The notes beneath the pieces are model-generated. The model did no database searches and was not told the origin of the DNA. It saw only the letters and a program-made list of their open reading frames with translations. A DNA stretch of 6,258 bases from an uncultured Clostridia bacterium (GTDB taxonomy: Bacteria > Bacillota > Clostridia > Oscillospirales > Acutalibacteraceae), in assembly GCA_946006915.1 (NCBI GenBank), contig CAMFZK010000062.1, positions 1 to 6,258 on the forward strand. The letters run 5' to 3'. Made by a program: the position numbers and the translations under genes. Shown piece after piece: positions 1-6,069 of the stretch (position 1 is the stretch's first letter; every line of letters begins with the position of its first letter).

Positions 1-2318
1 AAATCCGCAGGTTCTATTTTTTGGGGCTTAATTCCGTATTTACAAAAGAACGAAAATTTGCAACGGTTAAATGTATCAAGTTTGGTTGCGGACATATAAA
101 TATCCTTACCGAATAATTTTTGTGCATTTTCTTTAGTGATTGATTTGTGGGAGTTTGCCGATAATGTTTTAACTAAATTATCTACGCTTTCACTGTCACA
201 AAAAGCAGATTTAATCGTTGCAAAGTCGTTTAAATCCCCTGCTCTTCTGCAAAATTCCGAAAAGAGCGATTTTTCGGTTTCGGGCAAATTGTCATCTTTT
301 GTCAGTGATTTCGGCTCCCCTGTAATAACGGGGTTTAAATTATCTGTAATTGAAAGCACAAAAGCCGACGGCTCTAAAACTTCGCCTTTTAAACTGCTTA
401 AACTGTAACAAACAAAAAGCATATCGGTAGCACAACAAACATTACAGTAAACCAAATAGTTTTCTTCAATAGCGGTGTAAACCGAATTATCCGAAATACC
501 GAGCCCCAATTCAATCAACTCTTTGCGTTCGGAGAGTAGAAAAACACCCGAATTATCGCTGTATTTTGGGAAAACGCCCTGATTTGCACCTAAAATAAAT
601 GCAATTTTAGGACGTGACGGACGTATACGGTCGGCTTCACCAAAGGTTACTTGGTCTAAATTTTGGGGTATAACACCAATAGTTTCATACGAAACGGCAA
701 GGGACAATGCCTCATAAAATTCGTCTTTACTGAGGGTTCTTTCTCCGAAACATACCACTAAACTGTCTAAAATGCCGTTAAAAACATCGAAACTTTGCTT
801 TAAAGCATCGGTTGTGAAAACATCGGTTTCTTCGCCAAATTTTGCTAAAATACCTTTTAAAGCGTCGGTTAGTTTACATCTCTCAAATAAATTTACAATC
901 GCTTTGCACATATTAAAAGCGTTGCCCTTAAAATCGGTTTTAAATTCAACTATTGGCTTTATTGCTTTTTCTCTTAAAGCGTTTATTTCTTTGAGTTCTA
1001 AAGTATCGCTTTCGGTAGGTTCGCTTGCTACAAACCCACGCACATTCATATCCCACTCTTTAAGCCAAATTTCGCCGTTTATGTTCCACAAATAGGTGTA
1101 ATTTTCCAAAAGGGAAATTTCTTCGGTGGTTAAAAGTGAAATTCCTGATTTTAAAAAGCCGAAAATATTTTCACTAGAAAAATTCAGCGCTTTAATTGCA
1201 TAATCGCACAAAACCGCTATCGGCATAGAAGAAAGAGGTACACGCCTGTCCGAAAAATAGGGAACATTATTCTTTTGGCAGGAATACTCAATAGCGTCTG
1301 CATATTTTTGGGTGTCCCTTGCAATGATTACAAAATCACGAAAACGGTAATTCTTTGTTCTTACCAACCGCCTTATAGTTCTTGCGGTAAATTCTGCTTC
1401 GTCAAACACCGTATTTGCTTTGCAAACCGTAACCGCATTGTCTTCACTTAAATTTTCTATCGGTCTTCCCGCCATTAAACGTTCAAGTTCATTTAAACTG
1501 CCGCTTGAATAGCGTGGATTCTTGAGAATAATTGGTTCTTCTACCGTTACGTTATACTTTTCGGCAATTTTTTGAAGTTTACTAACGGTGGTTCGGATAT
1601 TGGTGAAAATATCAAATTCACTAACGGTTTCGGTATCATTGGTAAGTGAAATATAAACGTCCTTCGCTTGTGAAATGATTCTTTCCAATATTTTAAACTG
1701 TGCGCCGGTAAAACCCTTAAAAGAATCCAAAAATACCGTTTTATTTTCAAAATAGCGGTATTTTAGCAAGTTATCATACAGTCGTGAAAGGTTGTCCGTC
1801 GGGTCAATAAAACGTTCGTTTGTAAGTAAATCGTAATTTTCGTAAACCACGGCTAAATCTAAAAGTTTATTTTTAAGGGAGACTTTTTGTGTATTTGCGG
1901 CGGCTGATTTTAAGTCGTTAGGTTTAATTGCGTTAATTTTAAACTCGCTTATAATTTCAAGCAAAGTTTTTGAAAACTTAACCGAATGAACATATTTACC
2001 CCATAATTTAAGGTCATTTGCCGAAATATTTAATGCCTTATTCATAAAAATTACTTTATCCGACTCGTTTAAAACACGGGCAGAAATACCGCCTATTTGA
2101 CGTGCAACCTCGTCCACCAAACGGGAAAAGCTTAAAACGGTTGTTTTTAAGGCAAAACTGTCCCCCAATAGGCGTAAAACTTCCCTTTCACAGTCAAAAG
2201 AAAACTGTTCGGGAACCATTAGTACCGTTTGTTCGCCCTGTTCGGTTAGTTCTTTTATTTTTTGCAGGCAGGTATAGGTTTTGCCGGAACACGGAAGTCC
2301 GAAAATGAATTTTAGCAT
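1..2318 (-). CDS. addB: AddB, ATP-dependent helicase/nuclease subunit B (C-terminus beyond window)
   Basis: AddB is the second subunit of the AddAB complex, which unwinds and resects double-strand breaks in the cytoplasm for RecA-dependent repair. Reading the minus strand from the ATG at 2318 gives 772 uninterrupted codons that leave the window, so there is no stop. A Walker A motif GLPCSGKT lies at residues 7-14. An AddB-like stretch with R-D-T and VPYFSDRR follows in the middle, then GEADRIR at about 560-566 and ILGANQGVFP at about 575-584, as in the inactivated helicase core of this family. Near the edge, FNRCKFSFFCKYG places C753 where AddB proteins have the first of four iron-sulfur cysteines. 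The other three, and the nuclease motif, should lie in the missing last third, since AddB is usually about 1,100-1,200 residues. The start is supported by AGGAGGG six bases upstream. addA would be expected next, outside the window. The gene probably shares a transcript with the bofA-like gene 49 bp upstream. Identification is firm. Confidence 0.93.
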   Translation of the reverse strand, partial: MLKFIFGLPCSGKTYTCLQKIKELTEQGEQTVLMVPEQFSFDCEREVLRLLGDSFALKTTVLSFSRLVDEVARQIGGISARVLNESDKVIFMNKALNISANDLKLWGKYVHSVKFSKTLLEIISEFKINAIKPNDLKSAAANTQKVSLKNKLLDLAVVYENYDLLTNERFIDPTDNLSRLYDNLLKYRYFENKTVFLDSFKGFTGAQFKILERIISQAKDVYISLTNDTETVSEFDIFTNIRTTVSKLQKIAEKYNVTVEEPIILKNPRYSSGSLNELERLMAGRPIENLSEDNAVTVCKANTVFDEAEFTARTIRRLVRTKNYRFRDFVIIARDTQKYADAIEYSCQKNNVPYFSDRRVPLSSMPIAVLCDYAIKALNFSSENIFGFLKSGISLLTTEEISLLENYTYLWNINGEIWLKEWDMNVRGFVASEPTESDTLELKEINALREKAIKPIVEFKTDFKGNAFNMCKAIVNLFERCKLTDALKGILAKFGEETDVFTTDALKQSFDVFNGILDSLVVCFGERTLSKDEFYEALSLAVSYETIGVIPQNLDQVTFGEADRIRPSRPKIAFILGANQGVFPKYSDNSGVFLLSERKELIELGLGISDNSVYTAIEENYLVYCNVCCATDMLFVCYSLSSLKGEVLEPSAFVLSITDNLNPVITGEPKSLTKDDNLPETEKSLFSEFCRRAGDLNDFATIKSAFCDSESVDNLVKTLSANSHKSITKENAQKLFGKDIYMSATKLDTFNRCKFSFFCKYGIKPQKIEPAD

Positions 2319-2324
2319 ACTGTT

Positions 2325-2331
2325 CCCTCCT
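2325..2331 (-). promoter_or_regulatory. Ribosome binding site of addB
   Basis: On the minus strand AGGAGGG lies six bases before the ATG at 2318. It is a near-ideal Shine-Dalgarno sequence and fixes the start of a gene whose end is outside the window. The rest of the 49-bp gap to the upstream gene shows no hairpin or convincing promoter, which fits co-transcription. Confidence 0.85.
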
Positions 2332-2367
2332 GTTTTCTATTTTACTAAAGTTAATGTCCCAAAACTG

Positions 2368-2628
2368 TCACATTATAAAATTTAAAACCAAAAAGCCAAT
2401 AATTGCAGGCACACCTAAAGTTGCACCGCCTATTACGGTGTATTCGTTTATGGGTATAAATGCACCTGTGTACCTTTTTGTATAATGAATTAAAAGCAAT
2501 AAAACAACACCAAAAACTGCATTTAACAACAAAAATTTTATTGGCTTTCGGCTTTTAATTGCGAAAATTAAAATTACAGAATAAGTTATTCCCAATAGTG
2601 TTAAAGCGCCGTATTTTAAAAAATTCAT
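2368..2628 (-). CDS. BofA-family small integral membrane protein
   Basis: This is an 86-residue hydrophobic protein of the BofA family. In Bacillus, BofA inhibits the intramembrane protease SpoIVFB and so times pro-sigma-K cleavage in the mother cell. Three hydrophobic segments are visible at about residues 5-24, 32-48 and 64-84. The family signature is clear: a K-P-I-K stretch at 28-31, then PIN at 59-61 and LGVP at 71-74 near the C-terminus. Length matches Bacillus BofA (about 87). I start it at the second in-frame ATG (2628) rather than the one at 2640, because GGTGAT sits three bases upstream of the second and nothing resembling a ribosome site precedes the first. It follows a terminator and precedes addB, so it likely heads its own unit. 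The usual recR neighbourhood of bofA is not seen. As recalled from Bacillus, position 48 should be Asn but is His here. Whether it still regulates a SpoIVFB-like protease is unknown, as many Clostridia lack that pathway. Confidence 0.82.
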   Translation of the reverse strand: MNFLKYGALTLLGITYSVILIFAIKSRKPIKFLLLNAVFGVVLLLLIHYTKRYTGAFIPINEYTVIGGATLGVPAIIGFLVLNFIM

Positions 2629-2631
2629 AAT

Positions 2632-2638
2632 ATCACCC
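2632..2638 (-). promoter_or_regulatory. Ribosome binding site that decides the bofA-like start
   Basis: Minus-strand GGGTGAT ends three bases before the ATG at 2628. GGTGAT pairs with the 16S 3' end at the part beyond the core AGGAGG, and the short spacing is right for that register. The alternative ATG at 2640 overlaps this site and has only A/T-rich sequence before it. Confidence 0.6.
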
Positions 2639-2680
2639 ATAAAATTTATGAATATTTTTTAAAATTTAGCACTTATTAAA

Positions 2681-2711
2681 AAATACCGTCCCATTTTTTG
2701 AGACGGTATTT
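2681..2711 (-). terminator. Intrinsic terminator after the cohesin gene
   Basis: A perfect 10-bp inverted repeat (AAATACCGTC / GACGGTATTT) flanks an 11-base loop. On the minus strand the second arm runs directly into a T-rich tail (ATTTTTTAAT). It begins seven bases past the stop codon of the membrane-anchored cohesin gene, so it ends the two-gene operon and separates it from the bofA-like/addB unit. The plus-strand reading has no clean T-run, so the terminator acts on minus transcription. The remaining bases, 2629-2680, are almost pure A/T and hold no confident promoter. Confidence 0.85.
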
Positions 2712-2717
2712 AAAAAT

Positions 2718-4226
2718 TTATTCCTGTGTTTCTTCCGTTTCTTCAGCAGTTTCTTCTTCGGTTTCTTCAATTACGTCAAAATCATTAGCATAATCATCAA
2801 AAATAATTTCAGCGTTGTTTTTACCGAATTTTTTAATTAAGAAGATTATAAGCAGTACTATTAAAGCAATAGCACCCAAAACGGCAACTGCCAAACAAAC
2901 AAGAATTACTTTTCCGTTTGTGGAAAGCGTCTTGAATCTTGCAAAGAAACCATCCTTGTTTTCGGTATTTTCTAAAACTTCCGTAGTTTTTAAAAATTCG
3001 GGATAACGTTGCATTGTTCCCTCTTTTTTGTCATATCTGTAAACCGAGTATTCACCGCCCGAATAACAGTAAACATAAGAAAAATCCGAAAGTTTTTCAT
3101 CATTGCTTAAAAAACACTCAACCGAAAAATCACCGAAAGTTTGGTTAGAGGGATACAAGTCGTCATAGGGTTTGTATTCGCTTGGAAATGTTTCAAAAAT
3201 ATACAAATTATCCCCTAAAGAAAGGTAACTGAGTATCTTAAATGTTCCGTTTTCCTTATCATAAGTATAAGGTGTTAAAAGGTCACTTTCTGCACTTTTT
3301 AAGTAATACAGGGTATAAATGCCCTTTTCATCAGTAGCAACAGGCACTTCAATACCGTTGTATTCTGCTGCCGAAACGGTAAAGCCCTTAAACATAGGAA
3401 CTGCCGAAATATCTGTAGCAACCGAGTATGTGGTATCGTTTACAGTTGCCTCTAACTTGCTTTTAAGTTCTTCTTCGGCCTCCTGTTGCAACTGTTCGTC
3501 GGTTTTTTCTCCCTCTTTTAAACGTGTTACAACTATTGTGTATTTTTTTTGAGTACCGTCAGCCGCCTGAACTGTTACAACAATATTGTTTTCGCCCTCT
3601 TTTAAGTTATTGTTACCCTCAACGCTTATAACTTTTGCACCGCCGTCGCCTACTTTTGCGGTGACATTAACCTTTGTAACATCGTTTGTAACCTTTGCGG
3701 TATACGAAGTTCTGCTTTGGGAAAATTTAGGCGAAAGTGAGCCGACATTAAGCGAAAGGGATTTTAAATTTGCATTATTGGAAAGGGCTTTATCCTTAAC
3801 GGTAATGGTTGCGGTTTGTCCGCCAAAAGATTCTTCTTTTGCTAAACCTTCCGGACCGAAATATGTATATTTGCAGTCCTTAATCTGAATTTGGCTTTGA
3901 CCTACTGCAAAAGCAGTAAAAGTTAAGGTAATCGTGTATTTAGTTGCATTTCCTTCTTTCGAAACGTAGGTTAAAACACCCGCACCGCCGTCCGCCGAAC
4001 CTGATTCATACTTGAGGACTGATTCATTGTAAGTGATTCTGCACTGTGCGTCAATCATTTCCGCACTGTTTTGCAAAACCGCCGTAACGGTAACTTTACT
4101 GCCAACTTCGACTGAATTTGCACTGAATTTTAAAGAAGAAGATGCCGCAGAGGCATTAACAGTACCAAATAAAACTACCGAAAATATTACCGCCAAAGCC
4201 GTAATTAAAGAAATAATTTTTTTCAT
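2718..4226 (-). CDS. Membrane-anchored surface protein with cohesin-like and cadherin-like domains
   Basis: This 502-residue type I membrane protein may act as the anchoring partner of the dockerin enzyme encoded just upstream. A signal peptide (1-27) has a K-K start, a hydrophobic core and an ASA cleavage site. Residues 30-143 look like a cohesin fold: beta-rich, with VEVGSKVTVTAVLQN, then ITYNESVLKYES, and a closing TATITV strand. Residues 152-236 form a cadherin-like beta-sandwich (LKSLSLNVGSLSPKF, SYTAKV, LKEGENNIVVTV, KKYTIVVTR). A short Glu/Lys-rich helix, perhaps coiled coil, follows at 238-262. Residues 263-435 are an unrecognised ectodomain containing two Y-x-Y-D-K-x-x-G-T motifs. 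One membrane span covers 439-464, followed by basic K465-K466 and a cytoplasmic tail with 15 acidic residues in 36. The gene starts 13 bp after the upstream stop, with GGGGGAAG before the ATG, so the two are co-transcribed. Architecture is confident. Cohesin identity is probable and dockerin binding is inferred. Confidence 0.85.
   Translation of the reverse strand: MKKIISLITALAVIFSVVLFGTVNASAASSSLKFSANSVEVGSKVTVTAVLQNSAEMIDAQCRITYNESVLKYESGSADGGAGVLTYVSKEGNATKYTITLTFTAFAVGQSQIQIKDCKYTYFGPEGLAKEESFGGQTATITVKDKALSNNANLKSLSLNVGSLSPKFSQSRTSYTAKVTNDVTKVNVTAKVGDGGAKVISVEGNNNLKEGENNIVVTVQAADGTQKKYTIVVTRLKEGEKTDEQLQQEAEEELKSKLEATVNDTTYSVATDISAVPMFKGFTVSAAEYNGIEVPVATDEKGIYTLYYLKSAESDLLTPYTYDKENGTFKILSYLSLGDNLYIFETFPSEYKPYDDLYPSNQTFGDFSVECFLSNDEKLSDFSYVYCYSGGEYSVYRYDKKEGTMQRYPEFLKTTEVLENTENKDGFFARFKTLSTNGKVILVCLAVAVLGAIALIVLLIIFLIKKFGKNNAEIIFDDYANDFDVIEETEEETAEETEETQE
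3519..3773 (-). other. Cadherin-like beta-sandwich domain in the membrane protein
   Basis: Residues 152-236 match the pattern of the cadherin-like beta-sandwich family (Pfam PF12733 as I know it): L-x-S-L-x-L-N at the start, LSPKF, then S-Y-T-A-K-V, then L-K-E-G-E-N-N-I-V-V-T-V, then a Y-T-I-V-V-T-R ending. Such domains usually serve as spacers or binding modules in surface proteins. A second, more divergent copy lies in the dockerin enzyme. Confidence 0.8.
3798..4139 (-). other. Cohesin-like domain coding segment
   Basis: This segment encodes residues 30-143 of the 502-residue membrane protein. It shows the usual cohesin order: a first strand ending in a V-x-V-G turn, the VTVTAVLQN strand, a hydrophobic segment with the Y-N-E-S-V-L motif (the family's Y-D-x-x-x-L position), a T-I-T-L-T-F-T-A-F strand and a final T-A-T-I-T-V strand. 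Cohesins are diverse in sequence. The call rests on this pattern and on the dockerin encoded next door, so a related non-docking beta-sandwich cannot be excluded. Confidence 0.7.
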
Positions 4227-4230
4227 TTTA

Positions 4231-4238
4231 CTTCCCCC
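4231..4238 (-). promoter_or_regulatory. Ribosome binding site of the cohesin gene, beside the upstream stop codon
   Basis: Minus-strand GGGGGAAG begins one base after the TAG of the hydrolase gene and leads into the ATG at 4226. The purine run is all-G where the consensus is GGAGG, but the spacing is normal. Placement this close to the previous stop favours translational coupling and hence matched production of the two proteins. Confidence 0.7.
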
Positions 4239-4239
4239 A

Positions 4240-6042
4240 CTATTTAAGTGTGATTTTCCCTATTAAATGTAAGCGTATATTACTTAAATCACTCAAAGAA
4301 ATTTGACCGTCTTTATTAGTATCCGCAGCGTAGAAACGGTCGCCCGTAAGTGTAATTTTACCCAATAAGTGCAACCTGACATTAGATAAATCGCTTAATG
4401 TCACCTGACCGTCACCGTTAGTATCGCCGTTAATAACGTTAGGTGCCACAACATCGCCTTTATTGTTTGTAACGGTTAAGGTGCAGTTTGCCGATGAATG
4501 AACACTTATTATGTAATCGTTTGTAAATCCCGTTTGCGATTTTACGGTAAGTACTACTGTATTGTCACCTACATTTAAATTAAAAGTATTAGGTGATTGG
4601 AGCGAAGTACCGTCAAACAATTCCACGTAAATACTGCTGTCACCGTTTACCGATAATGAATATTCATAACCGAATTTATCAAACACAGGGGTTAAACCGT
4701 ACGCCTCAATGTCTTTTATGTAATAATTATTTAATTTATCCGATTTTTCAGGATACGGCGAAACTGCAGACGGTAAAGAATTGTCCTTATAAACAGGTAT
4801 TCTGAAAGTTAACTCAACCTCCGTATTATCGTTATACATTTTTGCTAACTTTTTAGCCGAGGAATAAGAGTCCGCAACGTTTTGTGCGTATTGATGGTTG
4901 ACATTTGCCGAACCGATTATATTGTAGTTCTTGTAAAAATATGTATCCTGCCCTATTGCAACATAGTTTTTACCGTAAAGAACCGCTCCTCCAATAATAG
5001 ATTTAGACGGTGTAGTCCATCCGCTGGTATATGCAAAAGCCGCACCGTTATTTATAATATCTTGGTTAGTTTTCCCTGTTGCTTTCCAATGCATAAAGTT
5101 ATAAACCGTAACACCGTTATAAACATACCCTTTGCCCAGCGTAGCACCGTTTATACCCTGTTCCTGAATGATTGTAGATGCCAAAATATACGGGCTTACG
5201 GAGGACTGTTTTGCCGCTTCCATAATAACTTCGGCATATCTTTTTCCGTAAAACTCATCATTGCTGTCGGCGACGGTAGCGTCCAAAAAAGTGTTCTTTA
5301 TTATTTGTTCTATACCCTCTAAGGTTTGTTTATTTGGTTCGTACCCCTGTTTCATATAAACAAAAACATCGGTTGCGTTTAAGAAGTTTCTCGGGTCCAT
5401 ATAATAGGCAATCAGTTCACGTGAAGCACCGTACCAAGCACCCTCGTAGTTTATCCAGGTGGCGGTATTCCAATCGAAGCAACCCTTACGCATTGAACGC
5501 AAAGAAAGGTTAGAACCGTTAATCAATTTATAGTTTGCATAGTCTTCCTTTGCTAACGCTTCGGAAAATGTAAGATCTAGCTTATCCGCCCTAAAAGTCC
5601 AATTGGGGTATAATGAGTGAAGTTTTTTCAAATCTTCGTGGTAACTTTCCGGAAAATCCGCTAATTGTTGCTCAAATGTCGGGTCGGTGTTATAGTCCGA
5701 AATAACTATCATATCGTCACGTATGTAACCGGTATACGAATTGCCGTTTTTTACACAAGTGCCTTTATACCAAATATGATTTTCACCGCAACTGTCGTTT
5801 TCAGAACCCAAAATGGTAAGAATATCCCCGTCCCAAAGGGTGATGATTTTATTACCGCCGGGATTAGCCGGGTCTTTGCAAGGAGAGGAACGAAGTACAA
5901 CACCGATTTTGGTTACACCCGGTTCTGCAATAACGCCTATTTTAATTGTTTCGGCAGATAGTTTTTTAGAAGTCACAAAAGCCGAAACAAACAATAAGAC
6001 AAAACATAAAATTAAACTGCTGCCCTTTTTAATTTTTTGCAC
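4240..6042 (-). CDS. Secreted dockerin-bearing peptidoglycan hydrolase (glucosaminidase type)
   Basis: This 600-residue exported protein probably cleaves cell-wall glycan next to N-acetylglucosamine. A signal peptide (about 1-30) has a basic start, a hydrophobic core and an LSA site. Residues 40-117 resemble a bacterial SH3-like wall-binding domain (GVVLRSSP, a W-D-G-D turn, G-Y-I-R near the end). Residues 130-405 form the catalytic region of the glucosaminidase family common in Clostridia: LYPNWTF, REL-IAYYMDPRNFLN, ASTIIQEQGINGATLGKG, NFMHW, GWTTPSKSIIGGA, IGQDTYFY and HQYAQNV. E294 in IIQEQG is the likely catalytic acid by analogy with GH73-type enzymes. A divergent cadherin-like domain covers 438-515 and a type I dockerin covers 538-600. 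The start is a GTG with AAGGAGGG five bases upstream. A consensus promoter lies just before it, so expression is probably vegetative. No wall-anchoring LPXTG is present, and the dockerin probably provides attachment through the cohesin protein encoded 13 bp downstream. Substrate specificity is family-based inference. Confidence 0.9.
   Translation of the reverse strand: MQKIKKGSSLILCFVLLFVSAFVTSKKLSAETIKIGVIAEPGVTKIGVVLRSSPCKDPANPGGNKIITLWDGDILTILGSENDSCGENHIWYKGTCVKNGNSYTGYIRDDMIVISDYNTDPTFEQQLADFPESYHEDLKKLHSLYPNWTFRADKLDLTFSEALAKEDYANYKLINGSNLSLRSMRKGCFDWNTATWINYEGAWYGASRELIAYYMDPRNFLNATDVFVYMKQGYEPNKQTLEGIEQIIKNTFLDATVADSNDEFYGKRYAEVIMEAAKQSSVSPYILASTIIQEQGINGATLGKGYVYNGVTVYNFMHWKATGKTNQDIINNGAAFAYTSGWTTPSKSIIGGAVLYGKNYVAIGQDTYFYKNYNIIGSANVNHQYAQNVADSYSSAKKLAKMYNDNTEVELTFRIPVYKDNSLPSAVSPYPEKSDKLNNYYIKDIEAYGLTPVFDKFGYEYSLSVNGDSSIYVELFDGTSLQSPNTFNLNVGDNTVVLTVKSQTGFTNDYIISVHSSANCTLTVTNNKGDVVAPNVINGDTNGDGQVTLSDLSNVRLHLLGKITLTGDRFYAADTNKDGQISLSDLSNIRLHLIGKITLK
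4246..4323 (-). repeat. Second dockerin repeat unit (partner at 4348-4425)
   Basis: Residues 574-599 repeat residues 540-565. Of 26 aligned positions 21 are identical, and four of the five changes are conservative (V/I, T/S, V/I, L/I), with G/K the exception. The DNA copies differ at many third positions, so this is an old protein-level duplication under selection rather than a recent DNA duplication. Confidence 0.85.
4348..4425 (-). repeat. First dockerin repeat unit (partner at 4246-4323)
   Basis: This encodes residues 540-565, the first calcium loop and its following helix. The linker to the second unit (566-573) contains the D-R-F-Y-A-A segment that normally packs between the two dockerin helices. 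Confidence 0.85.
4498..4731 (-). other. Divergent cadherin-like beta-sandwich in the hydrolase
   Basis: Residues 438-515 follow the same pattern as the better-conserved copy in the neighbouring protein: I-K-D-I-E at the start, L-T-P-V-F-D, Y-E-Y-S-L-S-V, L-N-V-G-D-N-T-V-V-L-T-V, then D-Y-I-I-S-V-H. It is a spacer between the catalytic domain and the dockerin. The match is by pattern only. Confidence 0.65.
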
Positions 6043-6047
6043 CTAAT

Positions 6048-6055
6048 CCCTCCTT
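6048..6055 (-). promoter_or_regulatory. Ribosome binding site supporting a GTG start
   Basis: Minus-strand AAGGAGGG lies five bases before the GTG at 6042. The signal peptide begins immediately after this GTG and no ATG lies in frame nearby, so the GTG start is well supported. Confidence 0.85.
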
Positions 6056-6069
6056 AAAACACAAATTAA

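Larger units (their letters stand above)
4243..4431 (-). other. Type I dockerin domain coding segment with two calcium-loop repeats
   Basis: Residues 538-600 hold two EF-hand-like loops, D540-T-N-G-D-G and D574-T-N-K-D-G. Calcium ligands are expected at loop positions 1, 3, 5, 9 and 12 (D540, N542, D544, T548, D551 and D574, N576, D578, S582, D585), and all are present. Each loop is followed by a helix with R-L-H-L and G-K-I-T-L. Both loops carry Leu-Ser at positions 10-11, the classical cohesin-specificity sites. The domain ends the protein, as in cellulosomal enzymes. Confidence 0.93.

Noticed and set aside
136..1095. Plus-strand open frames opposite addB (136-408 and 772-1095)
   Set aside because: The minus strand here is one continuous AddB frame with recognisable motifs. 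The plus frames give Ser/Lys/Phe-rich antisense translations.
1547..1750. Minus-strand open frame of 67 codons
   Set aside because: It overlaps addB in another frame on the same strand and has no domain, ribosome site or neighbour support.
2640..2680. Possible sigma-E-like promoter (CATAAATT) before the bofA-like gene
   Set aside because: It matches the -10 only partly, has a poor -35, and would start transcription only a few bases before the chosen start codon. In A/T-only DNA this is expected by chance.
2721..2775. Short tandem repeat (TTCTTC-type on the plus strand)
   Set aside because: It is simply the coding sequence of the Glu/Thr-rich tail and is not an independent repeat element.
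4882..5322. Plus-strand open frame of 146 codons
   Set aside because: It lies wholly opposite the glucosaminidase region of the hydrolase gene. Its product is Cys/Ile/Val-rich without any family pattern and it has no ribosome site. It is a shadow of the real gene.
4240..6042. Cellulosomal plant-fibre enzyme
   Set aside because: The dockerin suggested it, but the catalytic region matches glucosaminidase-type wall hydrolases, and no glycoside hydrolase or carbohydrate-binding motif for plant polymers is visible.
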